Source of the DNA: Cellulomonas chengniuliangii
GTDB lineage: Bacteria; Actinomycetota; Actinomycetes; Actinomycetales; Cellulomonadaceae
NCBI RefSeq assembly: GCF_024508335.1
Contig: NZ_CP101988.1
Location: forward strand, 1,674,001-1,738,000
Length of the DNA stretch: 64,000 nt
Direction of reading: 5' to 3'
Positions 1 to 8,719 of this stretch are shown here, piece by piece. A program made the translations under genes and the position numbers. Each line of letters begins with the position of its first letter. Within the stretch, counting starts at the first letter, position 1. Under the pieces are notes generated by a model that saw only the letters and a program-made list of their open reading frames with translations, made no database searches and was not told the DNA's origin.

Positions 1-1152
1 GCCGGGAACGACATGACGTGGCTGCGGCAGCTGGTGGACTGGCAGAAGGAGACCGCCGACCCGAGCGAGTTCCTGGACTCCCTGCGCTTCGAGATCGCCG
101 GCGCGGAGGTGTACGTCTTCACGCCGAAGGGCGACGTGGTCGCCCTTCCCGCCGGCTCCACCCCGGTCGACTTCGCCTATGCGGTCCACACCGAGGTGGG
201 GCACCGCACGATGGGCGGCAGGGTCAACGGCCGGCTCGTGCCCTTGGACTCGGCCCTGGAGAACGGCGACGTCGTCGACGTGCTGACGTCCAAGTCCGAG
301 ACAGCAGGCCCGAGCCGGGACTGGCTGGGCTTCGTCAAGAGCCCGCGCGCGAGGAACAAGATCCGCCAGTGGTTCTCGAAGGAGCGCCGCGAGGAGGCCA
401 TCGAGCAGGGCAAGGACGCCATCGCCAAGGCGATGCGGAAGCAGAACCTGCCCATCCAGCGCCTGCTGTCGCACGAGTCCTTGGTCGCGCTCGCCAACGA
501 GATGCGCTACGCGGACGTGTCCGCCCTGTACGCGGCGATCGGCGAGGGCCAGGTGTCTGCGGCGACCGTGGTGCACCGGTTGGTGCAGGCGATGGGCGGG
601 GAGCCTGGGGCCGAGGAGGACATCGCCGAGACGGCGCGGCCTGGCAACACGGCCCGCCGGGTTCGCACCGGGGACCCGGGCGTGGTCGTGCGCGGCGTCG
701 ACGACATCTGGGTCAAGCTCGCCAAGTGCTGCACCCCGGTGCCCGGGGACGAGATCATCGGGTTCGTCACGCGAGGCCAGGGCGTCAGCGTGCACCGCAC
801 CGACTGCGTCAACGTGGACCAGCTGCGCGCGCAGCCGGAGCGGATCGTCGACGTGGAGTGGACCCAGGGGAGCAGCGCGCTGTTCCTGGTCCAGATCCAG
901 GTCGAGGCGCTCGACCGCAGCCGCCTGCTCTCGGACGTGACTCGGGTCTTGTCCGACCATCACGTGAACATCCTGTCCGCGTCTGTGTCGACCTCGCGGG
1001 ACCGTGTCGCCATGTCGAGGTTCGTCTTCGAGATGGCCGAGCCCTCGCATCTCGCGTCGGTGCTCTCGGCGGTCCGGAAGGTCGAGGGCGTTTTCGACGT
1101 CTACCGGATCACCGGCGCCAAGGCCGCCGAGGAGCCGGTCATCCGCGCCTGA
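1..1152 (+). CDS. relA: RelA/SpoT-family (p)ppGpp synthetase/hydrolase, C-terminal part (5' truncated by window)
   Basis: The frame is open from base 1, so the hydrolase and synthetase domains lie upstream of the window and the first ATG (13) is internal. What remains is the regulatory half of a bifunctional Rel enzyme, which makes and degrades (p)ppGpp in the stringent response. In order there is a TGS domain (fragment residues about 36-97), a helical linker, a conserved-cysteine domain with C243-C244-T-P and H265/C269, and an ACT domain (about 305-375). These parts sense the ribosome and uncharged tRNA. The gene ends tail-to-tail with the minus-strand gene at 1139, overlapping by 14 bases. 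In actinobacteria it normally sits beside ppi, glyoxalase-II-like and hisS genes, as here. Confidence 0.96.
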   Translation, partial: AGNDMTWLRQLVDWQKETADPSEFLDSLRFEIAGAEVYVFTPKGDVVALPAGSTPVDFAYAVHTEVGHRTMGGRVNGRLVPLDSALENGDVVDVLTSKSETAGPSRDWLGFVKSPRARNKIRQWFSKERREEAIEQGKDAIAKAMRKQNLPIQRLLSHESLVALANEMRYADVSALYAAIGEGQVSAATVVHRLVQAMGGEPGAEEDIAETARPGNTARRVRTGDPGVVVRGVDDIWVKLAKCCTPVPGDEIIGFVTRGQGVSVHRTDCVNVDQLRAQPERIVDVEWTQGSSALFLVQIQVEALDRSRLLSDVTRVLSDHHVNILSASVSTSRDRVAMSRFVFEMAEPSHLASVLSAVRKVEGVFDVYRITGAKAAEEPVIRA

Positions 1153-1732
1153 GCCTCGGCTCGTCGCACAGGGCGGCGACGCGCGTCAGCGTCGAGCGCG
1201 CGTCCCGCACCCCGGCGTGCCCGGGCAGCGCGTCGAGGGCGCGCAGCGCCGCGGCCGGGTCGAACCCGGCCGCGCAGAGTCGCAGGAGCACGCGTCGCGC
1301 AGTCTCAGGTGACGCCCACCGCGCCACGTCGAGACCTGTGCGCTGCACGGTGGTCACCCTGACGCCCGCGACCACGACCACGTCCTGAGGGCCGAGGGCG
1401 CACTCGTGGGTCACCCGCAGCGGGTGCGGGTCTGGGCGCCGCCGACGCGGGCCGACGATCACCTCGGCCCGCGAGGGGGCCCGGCCGCCCGTGTGCACCC
1501 AGGCGGCCGTGCCGCGCCCGAGGACGGCGCGGGACGGGACCAAGGAGCCGAGGGCCGCGGCGCGGTGCTCGGCGGAGACCGCCACCCCTGCCGTGACGGC
1601 GAGCCCGCCCCACACGCGCAGCGCGTGGCCGTCCCGGAGCAGCGCGTCGAACGCCACCTCCCCGACCACCGCGGGGGACGTCGCGTCATCGGCGGGCGGC
1701 ACAGGGGGACGAGGCATCCAGGGGGCGCTCAC
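1139..1732 (-). CDS. Conserved hypothetical protein, AbiEi antitoxin-like
   Basis: A 197-residue protein of unknown function. The middle ([16 protein letters not shown], then an Ala/Leu-rich helical end) resembles the C-terminal part of actinobacterial AbiEi-type antitoxin proteins, in which a 'GlrVTsp.RTavDlAR' strand-helix unit recurs. I see no toxin gene next to it. The GTG at 1732 is chosen because a -10-like CATGCT sits six bases upstream, as in several leaderless genes here. An ATG at 1810 would add 26 residues that look non-coding. The gene converges on relA and overlaps its end by 14 bases. Coding is well supported by codon bias; the family assignment is tentative. Confidence 0.6.
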   Translation of the reverse strand: MSAPWMPRPPVPPADDATSPAVVGEVAFDALLRDGHALRVWGGLAVTAGVAVSAEHRAAALGSLVPSRAVLGRGTAAWVHTGGRAPSRAEVIVGPRRRRPDPHPLRVTHECALGPQDVVVVAGVRVTTVQRTGLDVARWASPETARRVLLRLCAAGFDPAAALRALDALPGHAGVRDARSTLTRVAALCDEPRLRRG

Positions 1733-1865
1733 GCTGCCAGCATGCCCGCCGGCGGACGCGCGAGGCGTGGGGGAGAGGCGGCTGTGGACAGCGCGTGAGG
1801 CGCCGGACATGACGCGGCCCGGGGCGCCGCAGCCATCGCCGCGCCCCGGGCCGTGAGCCTCAGGC

Positions 1866-3494
1866 TCAGCCGCGCGCGTCCTGCGCGGCCCGCTGGACCT
1901 GCTCGAGCCAGGCCCGGCGCGCGTCGAGGGCGGCCTGGGCCTCCTCGACCTTGCGCTTGTCGCCCTTGGCCTGCGCGCTCGCCAGGTCGGCCTCGAGCGC
2001 TGCGATGGCGCTCTCGAGCTGCGCCGCGGCGCCCTCCGCGCGGGCACGCGTCTCGGGGTTGCTGCGCCGCCACACCGCCTGCTCGGCGTCGCGCACCGCG
2101 GTCTCGACGGCACGCATGCGCCCCTCGACCCGCTGCACGTCGCCACGCGGGACCTTGCCGGCGGCCTCCCAGCGGTCCTGCAGGGTGCGCAGCGTCGACT
2201 TGGCGGAGGCCAGGTCGGTCACCGGCACGAGGCGCTCGGCCTCGACCAGGATGGCCTCCTTGACCTCGAGGTTGGCCTGGTACTCGGAGTCGGTCGCGGC
2301 GGACTCGGCGTCGCGGGCGGCGAAGAACGCGTCCTGGGCGGCGCGGAAGCGGGCCCACAGCGCGTCGTCGTCGGCACGGCTGGCGCGCCCGGCAGCCTTC
2401 CACCGGGTCATCAGGTCACGGTAGGCGCCTGCCGTGTGGCCCCAGTCCGTGCTGGTCGAGAGCTTCTCGGCCTCCAGGACGAGGGCCTCCTTGGCCTGCT
2501 TGGCCCCGGCATTGCGGGACTCGAGCTCGGCGAAGAAGTGCCGGCGCTCACGGTCGAACGTCGTGCGCGCGTGGCTGAACCGCTTCCACAGCGCCTCCTC
2601 GGTCGGCCGGTCGATGCGCGGCCCGGACCGCTGGGCGTCCTTCCACTGCTCGAGCAGGAGTCGGAGCTGCTCGCCGGCGGGGCGCCACTGGATGCGCTCG
2701 GGGTCTGTCGAGGCGATCTTCTCGGCCTGCTCGACGATGTGGGTGCGGGCGGCGACCGCTGCCTCGCGTGCCGCGGCGCGCTCGGCCTCCGCCGCTGCCC
2801 GGCGCTCGGCTGCGAGCGTGCGCAGACCGTCCATGCGTGCCCGCAGGCCGTCGAGGTCGCCGACGGCGGCCGGCGCGGCCAACTCCTCCGTCAGACGAGC
2901 CAGCGTCTGGTCGATCTCCTTGATCGCCAGGTCGCGGGCGGTGAGGCGGGTCTCGAAGAGCACGACCTTGGCCAGCAGGTCGAGGTAGCGACGGACGTAC
3001 AGCGCGAGCGCCTCGTCCGGCGTGGCGCCGGGGAACTGCCCGACGACGCGCTCGCCCGACGCCTCGCGGACGTAGACCGAGCCCTCCTCGTCGACGCGGC
3101 CGAACGTGGCGGCGTGCGCGGCCTCGGCGGCGTCCGCCGGGGGGACGACGCGCGCGGGCGCCTCCGCGGCGACGGCCGCCGGGGTGGGGGCGGCTGCCGG
3201 GCGGGGCCGCGGCATGGGCCGGGGCACGGGCCGCGGCGTGGGGGAGGCGCTCGGCGCCGCCGGCTCGGCAGCGGGCTCGTCGGCCGCCTCGGCGGCAGGC
3301 TCCTCGACGACCTCGTCGGCCGGCGCGGCGTCGGCGGCGGGGGCCTCCGACGTCGTCTCGGCCTCGGCCGCGGCCTCAGTGGGCTGAGGCGCCTCGACCT
3401 CCGCGGTCGCCGCCTGGGGGGCGTCGCCTTCCGCCACGATGGACTCGGCGACCTCGTCGCGCTCGCGCTCCTGGGCGGCAGGGTTCTCGGTCAC
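1866..3494 (-). CDS. DUF349 domain-containing protein
   Basis: A 542-residue cytoplasmic protein. The first ~120 residues are low complexity, rich in Ala, Glu and Pro, including a Pro-Arg stretch (PTPRPVPRPMPRPRP). The rest is almost all helix and carries several DUF349 repeats, recognisable by the spaced W...P motifs such as DRWEAAGKVPRGD, MTRWKAAGRASRADDDALW and EQWKDAQRSGPRID. The family is widespread in actinobacteria and its biochemical role is not established. The start is GTG at 3494, overlapping the stop of the cyclophilin gene upstream (GTGA), so the two are probably co-transcribed and translationally coupled. A 13-base palindrome (1855-1867) overlaps the stop and could help termination. 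Confidence 0.93.
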   Translation of the reverse strand: MTENPAAQERERDEVAESIVAEGDAPQAATAEVEAPQPTEAAAEAETTSEAPAADAAPADEVVEEPAAEAADEPAAEPAAPSASPTPRPVPRPMPRPRPAAAPTPAAVAAEAPARVVPPADAAEAAHAATFGRVDEEGSVYVREASGERVVGQFPGATPDEALALYVRRYLDLLAKVVLFETRLTARDLAIKEIDQTLARLTEELAAPAAVGDLDGLRARMDGLRTLAAERRAAAEAERAAAREAAVAARTHIVEQAEKIASTDPERIQWRPAGEQLRLLLEQWKDAQRSGPRIDRPTEEALWKRFSHARTTFDRERRHFFAELESRNAGAKQAKEALVLEAEKLSTSTDWGHTAGAYRDLMTRWKAAGRASRADDDALWARFRAAQDAFFAARDAESAATDSEYQANLEVKEAILVEAERLVPVTDLASAKSTLRTLQDRWEAAGKVPRGDVQRVEGRMRAVETAVRDAEQAVWRRSNPETRARAEGAAAQLESAIAALEADLASAQAKGDKRKVEEAQAALDARRAWLEQVQRAAQDARG

Positions 3495-4231
3495 TGGGTC
3501 TCCACTCCCTCGATGATGACGTCGAGGGCGGGAGCGACGCCGTCGCTCCCGTTCCCCGCGTCAGCGATTGCCTGCACCACGTCCAGACCGGACGTGATGC
3601 GGCCGAACACCGTGTATCCACCTGCCGCGTCGGACGGGATGGTCGAGTCCTCGTAGACGAGGAAGAACTGGCTGCCCATCGACGCGCCGTCGCCGCCCAC
3701 GCGGGCCATGGCGATCGTGCCCGCGGGGTAGACGTCGTCCGCGGGGGCGTTCTCGATGGGGCCCCACGTGTAGCCGGGTCCACCGGTGCCGGTGCCCGTC
3801 GGGTCGCCGCACTGCAGCACGTGGATTCCCGTGGTCACCAGACGGTGGCACGCGGTCGAGTCGAAGAACGAGTCCTGAGCGAGCGAGACGAAGTTCGCCA
3901 CGGCCTGGGGCGCACTGGCTCCGTCGAGCTCGAAGGCGACGTCGCCCTGGCTCGTGCGCAGGCTCCCGGTCCATGCGCGGCCCTCGGCCAGCGCGGGATC
4001 GGGCGCGAGCGCGTCAGAGGCCGGGGTCGAGGCGTCGGCCGCGGGGGGCGCGTCATCCGAGCCGCCGAGCGTCACGAGGGCCGCGGCGACGCCGACGCCC
4101 ACCACGAGCACGCCCACGACGCCGGCGGCGATCAGGGCGCGCTGGCGCCGGCGACGCGCCTCACGCGCCGCCTGCCGCTGCTGCCACTTCTCGTACCGAC
4201 GACGCTCGTACTCGCGCTTGCTCGGTGACAC
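3491..4231 (-). CDS. Membrane-anchored cyclophilin-type peptidyl-prolyl isomerase
   Basis: A 246-residue protein with a strongly basic cytoplasmic N-terminus (residues 1-32), one membrane helix (about 33-55), an Ala/Asp/Ser-rich linker and an extracytoplasmic cyclophilin domain (about 90-245). The domain has the family's HR active-site pair (CHRLV), the Q.GDPTGTGTGGPGY segment, GTIAMAR and SQFFLVY, so it should isomerise prolyl bonds of exported proteins. The start is GTG at 4231, preceded by GAGGAG at good spacing; the nearby ATG (4235) is out of frame. It matches the M. tuberculosis Rv2582 arrangement beside relA. Divergent from the hydrolase at 4398. Confidence 0.93.
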   Translation of the reverse strand: MSPSKREYERRRYEKWQQRQAAREARRRRQRALIAAGVVGVLVVGVGVAAALVTLGGSDDAPPAADASTPASDALAPDPALAEGRAWTGSLRTSQGDVAFELDGASAPQAVANFVSLAQDSFFDSTACHRLVTTGIHVLQCGDPTGTGTGGPGYTWGPIENAPADDVYPAGTIAMARVGGDGASMGSQFFLVYEDSTIPSDAAGGYTVFGRITSGLDVVQAIADAGNGSDGVAPALDVIIEGVETQ

Positions 4232-4385
4232 GCATACTCCTCGACGACGGGCGGCCTGCTGACACCGTGATCAGCGGTCCCGCGCTCCTGACCCCGACAG
4301 TCTAGGCAACCCGGGGCCCTGCGACGCCACGCCACGACGGGAGAGGCCTGGCGCGTTCGCCGGAAGCGTCGCCTCGCGCGCTCGG

Positions 4386-4391
4386 TACGGT
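4386..4391 (+). promoter_or_regulatory. Putative leaderless promoter -10 (TACGGT)
   Basis: TACGGT is followed by exactly six bases and then the ATG at 4398, with no Shine-Dalgarno sequence. This is the layout expected of an actinobacterial leaderless mRNA, whose first base would be the A of the start codon. I do not see a clear -35. Confidence 0.5.
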
Positions 4392-4397
4392 GGCCTG

Positions 4398-5114
4398 ATG
4401 CAGCTCATCACCGTCGTCGCCCCGGTCTTCGGGGCCAACTGCTACGTCCTGGCCGCTGACGACCGCACGTGCGTGATCGTCGACCCGGGCGGGGGGGCGG
4501 CCGCTGGGGTGCGGCGCGCTGTGCGGGAGCAAGGCCTGACCCCCGTGGCGGTCCTAGCCACGCACGGCCATGTGGACCACACCTGGGACGCCGCCGAGCT
4601 GTCCGAGGAGTTCGACGTCCCGGTGCTCCTGCACCGCGCCGACCAGTACCGCCTGGCGGACCCGTTCGGCACCCTGGGGCTGGGCGGCGCGCAGGATCCG
4701 GCTGGCCCGCTCGCGCAGTCGCTGCAGTCCCTGGGCATCGCCCCGGAGGACTACCGCGTCCCCGCGCGAGTCGAGCCCTTCGGCGGGGAGCCCGGGGCGG
4801 ATGGCAGGTCCGCGGACGAGGTGCTCGACCTGGGCGGGCTGCGCCTGGTGGCGCGGCACGCGCCCGGGCACACCGAGGGCGCGACCCTGTACCTGCTCGA
4901 CGTCCGGCCGGCGCCGGTGGCCTTCACCGGCGACGTGCTCTTCTCCGGCACCGTGGGACGCACCGACCTGCCGGGCGGCGACGACGAGGTGATGGCCCGC
5001 ACACTGCGGGAGGTCGTGCGGACGCTGCCGGGCGACACGGTGGTGCTCCCCGGCCACGGCCCGGGCACCACGATGGACGACGAGCTGGGCCGTAATCCGT
5101 ACCTGGCAAGATAA
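4398..5114 (+). CDS. MBL-fold metallo-hydrolase (glyoxalase II-like)
   Basis: A 238-residue cytoplasmic metallo-beta-lactamase-fold hydrolase. The metal-binding motif THGHVDH is at residues 55-61 (H56, H58, D60, H61). The later ligands appear in APGHTEG, FTGDVLF and LPGHGPG, so all the classic zinc ligands are present. The closest relatives are the actinobacterial glyoxalase-II-like proteins (Rv2581c type) that sit between relA and hisS. The true substrate (S-lactoyl thioester or other) cannot be told from sequence. It is followed after six bases by hisS and is probably transcribed with it. Confidence 0.93.
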   Translation: MQLITVVAPVFGANCYVLAADDRTCVIVDPGGGAAAGVRRAVREQGLTPVAVLATHGHVDHTWDAAELSEEFDVPVLLHRADQYRLADPFGTLGLGGAQDPAGPLAQSLQSLGIAPEDYRVPARVEPFGGEPGADGRSADEVLDLGGLRLVARHAPGHTEGATLYLLDVRPAPVAFTGDVLFSGTVGRTDLPGGDDEVMARTLREVVRTLPGDTVVLPGHGPGTTMDDELGRNPYLAR

Positions 5115-5120
5115 GGCCTC

Positions 5121-6500
5121 ATGGCACGCCCCACCCCCCTGTCCGGATTCCCTGAGTGGTTGCCCGATGGGCGCATCGTCGAGCAGCACGTCCTCGACGT
5201 GCTGCGCCGCACCTTCGAGCTCCACGGCTTCGCCGGGATCGAGACCCGTGCCGTCGAGCCGCTCGACCAGCTGCTGCGCAAGGGCGAGACCTCCAAGGAG
5301 GTCTACGTGCTGCGTCGTCTCCATGACGACCCGGCCGCTGCGGAGGACGACCGCTCGGGCCAGCTGGGCCTGCACTTCGACCTGACGGTCCCCTTCGCGC
5401 GGTACGTGCTGGAGAACTCCGGCCACCTGGCGTTCCCCTTCCAGCGCTACCAGATCCAGAAGGTCTGGCGTGGCGAGCGCCCCCAGGACGGCCGGTTCCG
5501 GGAGTTCACCCAGGCGGACATCGATGTGGTGGGCGCCGGGGCGCTGCCGTACCACTACGAGGTCGAGCTGCCGCTGGTGATGGCCGAGGCACTCGGGTCG
5601 CTGCGCGACATCGGCGTGCCGCCGGTGCGCATCCTGGTGAACAACCGGAAGGTGGCCGAGGGCTTCTACCGCGGCCTCGGCCTCGAGGACGTCGAGGGGG
5701 TGCTGCGCTCGATCGACAAGCTCGACAAGATCGGCGCGGACGCCGTGGCGGCCCTGCTGGTCGCGGAGACGGGCGCCTCCGAGGATCAGGCTCGTGCCTG
5801 TCTCGAGCTGGCGGCGATCTCCGGCGCTGACGAGTCCGTGATCACGCGCGTGCGCGAGCTGGCCGAGTCCCGGTCGGTGTCCTCGGAGTTGCTGGACGAA
5901 GGGCTCGAGGAGCTCGGCGCCCTCGTCCGGGCCGCGGCCGAGCGGGCGCCCGGCGTCGTCGTCGCCGACCTGAAGATCGCGCGCGGCCTCGACTACTACA
6001 CGGGGTCGGTGTACGAGACGGTCCTCGTCGGCCACGAGCAGCTCGGGTCGATCTGCTCGGGCGGCCGTTACGACACACTGGCGTCCGACGGTTCCACCAC
6101 GTACCCGGGTGTCGGCCTGTCGATCGGCGTGTCCCGGCTGGTCTCGCGCCTGCTGGCCGGGGGACTGGTGCGCGCCTCGCGCTCCGTGCCGAGCGCCGTG
6201 CTGGTCGCGGTCGTCTCGGAGGAGGCCCGCGCCGCCTCGGACGCCGTGGCGGCGAGCCTGCGCAGCCGAGGCATCCCGGTGGAGGTGGCGCCGGCCGCGG
6301 CCAAGTTCGGCAAGCAGATCCGTCACGCGGACCGACGCGGCATCCCGTTCGTGTGGTTCCCCGGCGCCGTCGGCGAGGACGGCGTGCGCGGCGCCGACCA
6401 GGTCAAGGACATCCGCTCGGGCGAGCAGCACGACGCCGACGCGGCGACGTGGCAGCCGCCCGTCGAGGACTGGTGGCCCCGGGTGCAGCCCGCCGTCTGA
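5121..6500 (+). CDS. hisS: Histidyl-tRNA synthetase
   Basis: A 459-residue class II aminoacyl-tRNA synthetase that charges tRNA-His. Motif 2 is seen in the Q..KVWRGERPQDGRFREF region, where the arginines bind ATP. The HisRS-specific signature GLDYYTGSVYE is at about residues 290-300, and the C-terminal anticodon-binding alpha/beta domain follows (ending PFVWFPG). Length suits the longer actinobacterial form. The ATG follows the hydrolase stop by six bases. No tRNA or T-box-like leader is visible upstream, and expression probably depends on the promoter before 4398. Confidence 0.97.
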   Translation: MARPTPLSGFPEWLPDGRIVEQHVLDVLRRTFELHGFAGIETRAVEPLDQLLRKGETSKEVYVLRRLHDDPAAAEDDRSGQLGLHFDLTVPFARYVLENSGHLAFPFQRYQIQKVWRGERPQDGRFREFTQADIDVVGAGALPYHYEVELPLVMAEALGSLRDIGVPPVRILVNNRKVAEGFYRGLGLEDVEGVLRSIDKLDKIGADAVAALLVAETGASEDQARACLELAAISGADESVITRVRELAESRSVSSELLDEGLEELGALVRAAAERAPGVVVADLKIARGLDYYTGSVYETVLVGHEQLGSICSGGRYDTLASDGSTTYPGVGLSIGVSRLVSRLLAGGLVRASRSVPSAVLVAVVSEEARAASDAVAASLRSRGIPVEVAPAAAKFGKQIRHADRRGIPFVWFPGAVGEDGVRGADQVKDIRSGEQHDADAATWQPPVEDWWPRVQPAV

Positions 6501-6549
6501 TCCCGCGCCGGCCTCCCGCGCCGCCCTGGCCAGGGCGGTTGACGGGTGA

Positions 6550-6565
6550 TCGAACACGTGTTCGA
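6550..6565. promoter_or_regulatory. LexA (SOS) box, perfect palindrome TCGAACACGTGTTCGA
   Basis: The 16-base palindrome contains CGAAC-N4-GTTCG, the actinobacterial LexA consensus, with no mismatch. It ends eight bases before the ATG of the radical SAM gene. It overlaps TCGACT (6562-6567), which lies at the -10 position used by the leaderless genes here. LexA binding should therefore block transcription directly. Confidence 0.88.
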
Positions 6566-6573
6566 CTGGCGGC

Positions 6574-7647
6574 ATGCGGTGGGACGGGCAGTCGGTGCGG
6601 TCGGGGGAGGACGGGGCGCTCCCCGGCCTCGCGCTGTCGGGCCTGCTGCGCAGCGTGCGCACCCCCGATTTCGCGGGTGTGACGTTTCACGAGGTGGCCG
6701 CCAAGAGCGCCTTGAACAAGGTGCCCGAGGCATCGTCCATGCCGTTCCGATGGACGGTGAACCCGATGCGCGGATGCGTGCACGCATGCGCCTACTGCTA
6801 TGCGCGACCGACCCACGAGTACCTCGAGTTGGACGCCGGGCAGGACTTCGAGACGCAGATCGTCGTCAAGACGAACGTGGTCGAGGTGCTCCGCGCCGAG
6901 CTGGCACGGCCGTCCTGGCGACGCGAGCATGTGGCGCTGGGGACCAACACCGACCCTTACCAGCGCCCGGAGGGCCGTTATCGGCTGATGCCCGGCATCA
7001 TCGAGGAGCTGGCGGCGTCGGGCACCCCCTTCTCGATCCTCACCAAGGGCCCGCTGCTGCGCCGGGACCTGCCCGTGCTGGTGGACGCCGCGCGACGGGT
7101 GCCGGTGGGGGTCGCGGTGTCGCTCGCGATGCTGGACCCGGAGTTGCAGCAGTCGGTCGAGCCGGGGACGCCCTTGCCCCGGGCGCGGCTGGACCTGATC
7201 CGCGCCGTGCGCGACGCGGGCTTGCCCTGCGGGGTCTTCGTGGCGCCCGTGATGCCATGGCTGACCGACTCGGAGGAGCATCTCGACGCCTTGCTGGCCG
7301 CGCTGGCCGACGCGGGCGCCTCAGGGGTGACAGTCCTGCCGATGCACCTGCGCGGATCGGTGAAGCCCTGGTTCCTGCGCTGGCTCGCGCAGGAGCGCCC
7401 GGAGCTCGTGCCCCGTTACCGCCGCCTCTACGGGCGCGGCGCCTACGTGCCCGTCGAGTACAAGAACTGGCTGTGGGCGCGGGTCCGACCCCTGTTGGAG
7501 GCGCATGGGTTCGACAAGCGCGCAGAGCGCCAGGCGGAGGGCGCCCAGCGCCGCCCGGAGGAGGGCGCCTACCCGGCTGGCAGCATCCCCGAGTTGGCGG
7601 CCGCCGGGGGAGCGGGCTTCGACGTGGACCAGCCGGCGCTCTTCTGA
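6574..7647 (+). CDS. Rv2578c-family radical SAM protein
   Basis: A 357-residue radical S-adenosylmethionine enzyme. The 4Fe-4S-binding cysteines are C68, C72 and C75 in CVHACAYC, inside the longer family signature (NPMRGCVHACAYCYARPTHE). The overall family resembles spore-photoproduct-lyase-type radical SAM proteins; the reaction of this branch is unknown. The start MRWDGQ matches the usual family N-terminus. A perfect SOS box lies just upstream, and the M. tuberculosis homologue Rv2578c is, to my recollection, in the LexA regulon. A role in DNA damage repair or tolerance is inferred from that. No Shine-Dalgarno is present. Confidence 0.92.
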   Translation: MRWDGQSVRSGEDGALPGLALSGLLRSVRTPDFAGVTFHEVAAKSALNKVPEASSMPFRWTVNPMRGCVHACAYCYARPTHEYLELDAGQDFETQIVVKTNVVEVLRAELARPSWRREHVALGTNTDPYQRPEGRYRLMPGIIEELAASGTPFSILTKGPLLRRDLPVLVDAARRVPVGVAVSLAMLDPELQQSVEPGTPLPRARLDLIRAVRDAGLPCGVFVAPVMPWLTDSEEHLDALLAALADAGASGVTVLPMHLRGSVKPWFLRWLAQERPELVPRYRRLYGRGAYVPVEYKNWLWARVRPLLEAHGFDKRAERQAEGAQRRPEEGAYPAGSIPELAAAGGAGFDVDQPALF

Positions 7648-7763
7648 CCAGCGCCGCCGAGCGTCCTCGAGTGCCGCGGCGCGATAGCCGCACCGCAAAC
7701 GCTGCGATCGGCGCACGGGCGGACGTGCGGGCCGACTACTCAGTGTGCACTCCTGGCCTTGCC

Positions 7764-7860
7764 TGATAACGGAAGCACGCGCCTCGGCCCGGCCATCCGA
7801 CCTCCTGCGTCTCTGCGCGCTCCGCGCGGCCGGGGACGGCAGGAGGTGGTTCCGTTATCA
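7764..7860. repeat. Nested inverted repeats upstream of the recombinase-like gene
   Basis: A perfect 11-base inverted repeat, TGATAACGGAA (7764-7774) and TTCCGTTATCA (7850-7860), encloses a perfect 8-base one, CCTCCTGC (7801-7808) and GCAGGAGG (7839-7846), with a further GCGCG-CTC-CGCGC hairpin at the centre. The right outer arm contains the -10 element of the downstream gene. Possible roles are a paired operator, a relict recombination site or a structured RNA; the sequence does not decide between them. Confidence 0.75.
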
Positions 7861-7861
7861 T
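7856..7861 (+). promoter_or_regulatory. Putative leaderless promoter -10 (TATCAT)
   Basis: TATCAT is followed by six bases and the ATG at 7868. The in-frame codon at 7862 is a stop, so translation cannot begin further upstream. The AGGAGG at 7841-7846 is too far (21 bases) to act as the ribosome-binding site. Confidence 0.55.
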
Positions 7862-7867
7862 TGACGC

Positions 7868-8683
7868 ATGACCATCAGCGCCGATGCGACGACCCCGCTC
7901 GGGGAAGTGGTCCAGATGTACCTCGACCGCCTCGACGCGGCGCCCTCGACCGTCCGTCAGCGACGGTGGGCGCTCCGCGACCTGCAGGTCTTCGCCGACG
8001 ATCGCGCCGGGACGTGGGGGAGCACGGTCGCGCACGCGCTCGACGCCGGCACGCTGTCGGACTGGCTGGCCTCACGTGCCGACTCCACGGTGTCCGCGCA
8101 GAGGGCCCGGGCGAGCGCGGCCAGAGCCCTGGCCGCCTTCCTGCGCGACCACCTGGGCGCCACCGACCTGGCGGAGGCGAAGGGATCGTTGGCCCTGCCC
8201 GCCGCGCCCCCGGCCGAGCGGTCCGCGACTCGTGGACGCGCGCTGCTCGCCGCGACGGCCGCCGGGCGGCCCCGGCCGGTCCTCCCGGAGGTGTGGGCGC
8301 GGTTCGTCGCGCACGTGGGCCTGCTGGCGGCGACGGGAGCCGGAGAGGACGCCCTCGCCCGGCTCCGGGTGGCCGACGCCGTCGGCTCGAGCGTGCTGGG
8401 GAGGCCCGTGCCCGACGGCGCCCGGCACGCGGTCCAGGCGTGGCTCGAGGTGCGCTCCGAGGTGGTGCGCGGATTGCAGGGCAGCGATCCCGGCTCGCTG
8501 TGGGTGCGGGTGCACGCGGGCGCGGACCGGCGCACCGGCCACGTCGCCCCGGCAGGGCTGGCGATCAGCGCGCGCGGCCTGCGCTTGTCCTTCACGACGG
8601 TGCGTGACGCGCTGGCCGCCGTGGGCCACAGGGTCGGGGATGTCCAGGTCCGTGACGTCCGAGCAGTCGCCGAGCGCCCCTGA
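7868..8683 (+). CDS. Tyrosine-recombinase-like protein lacking catalytic residues
   Basis: A 271-residue protein. Residues about 8-100 look like the SAM-like core-binding domain of XerC/phage integrases (LGEVVQMYLDRL...STVRQRRWALRDLQVF...LASR...RARASAARALAAFLRDHL). The second half follows the integrase plan, but the key residues are gone. The box that is TGLRxxEL in active enzymes reads TGAGEDAL (156-163), so the first catalytic Arg is G159. The HxLRH box is reduced to a short RDVRAVAE tail, and the protein stops before any nucleophilic Tyr. It is therefore best read as a domesticated, non-catalytic DNA-binding derivative. Codon bias is normal for the genome, so the gene looks maintained. It converges on the F420/PPOX gene. 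Confidence 0.7.
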   Translation: MTISADATTPLGEVVQMYLDRLDAAPSTVRQRRWALRDLQVFADDRAGTWGSTVAHALDAGTLSDWLASRADSTVSAQRARASAARALAAFLRDHLGATDLAEAKGSLALPAAPPAERSATRGRALLAATAAGRPRPVLPEVWARFVAHVGLLAATGAGEDALARLRVADAVGSSVLGRPVPDGARHAVQAWLEVRSEVVRGLQGSDPGSLWVRVHAGADRRTGHVAPAGLAISARGLRLSFTTVRDALAAVGHRVGDVQVRDVRAVAERP

Positions 8684-8719
8684 GGACGGCTCCGCCCAAC
8701 AGTGTGGTCCTCCGGGTGC

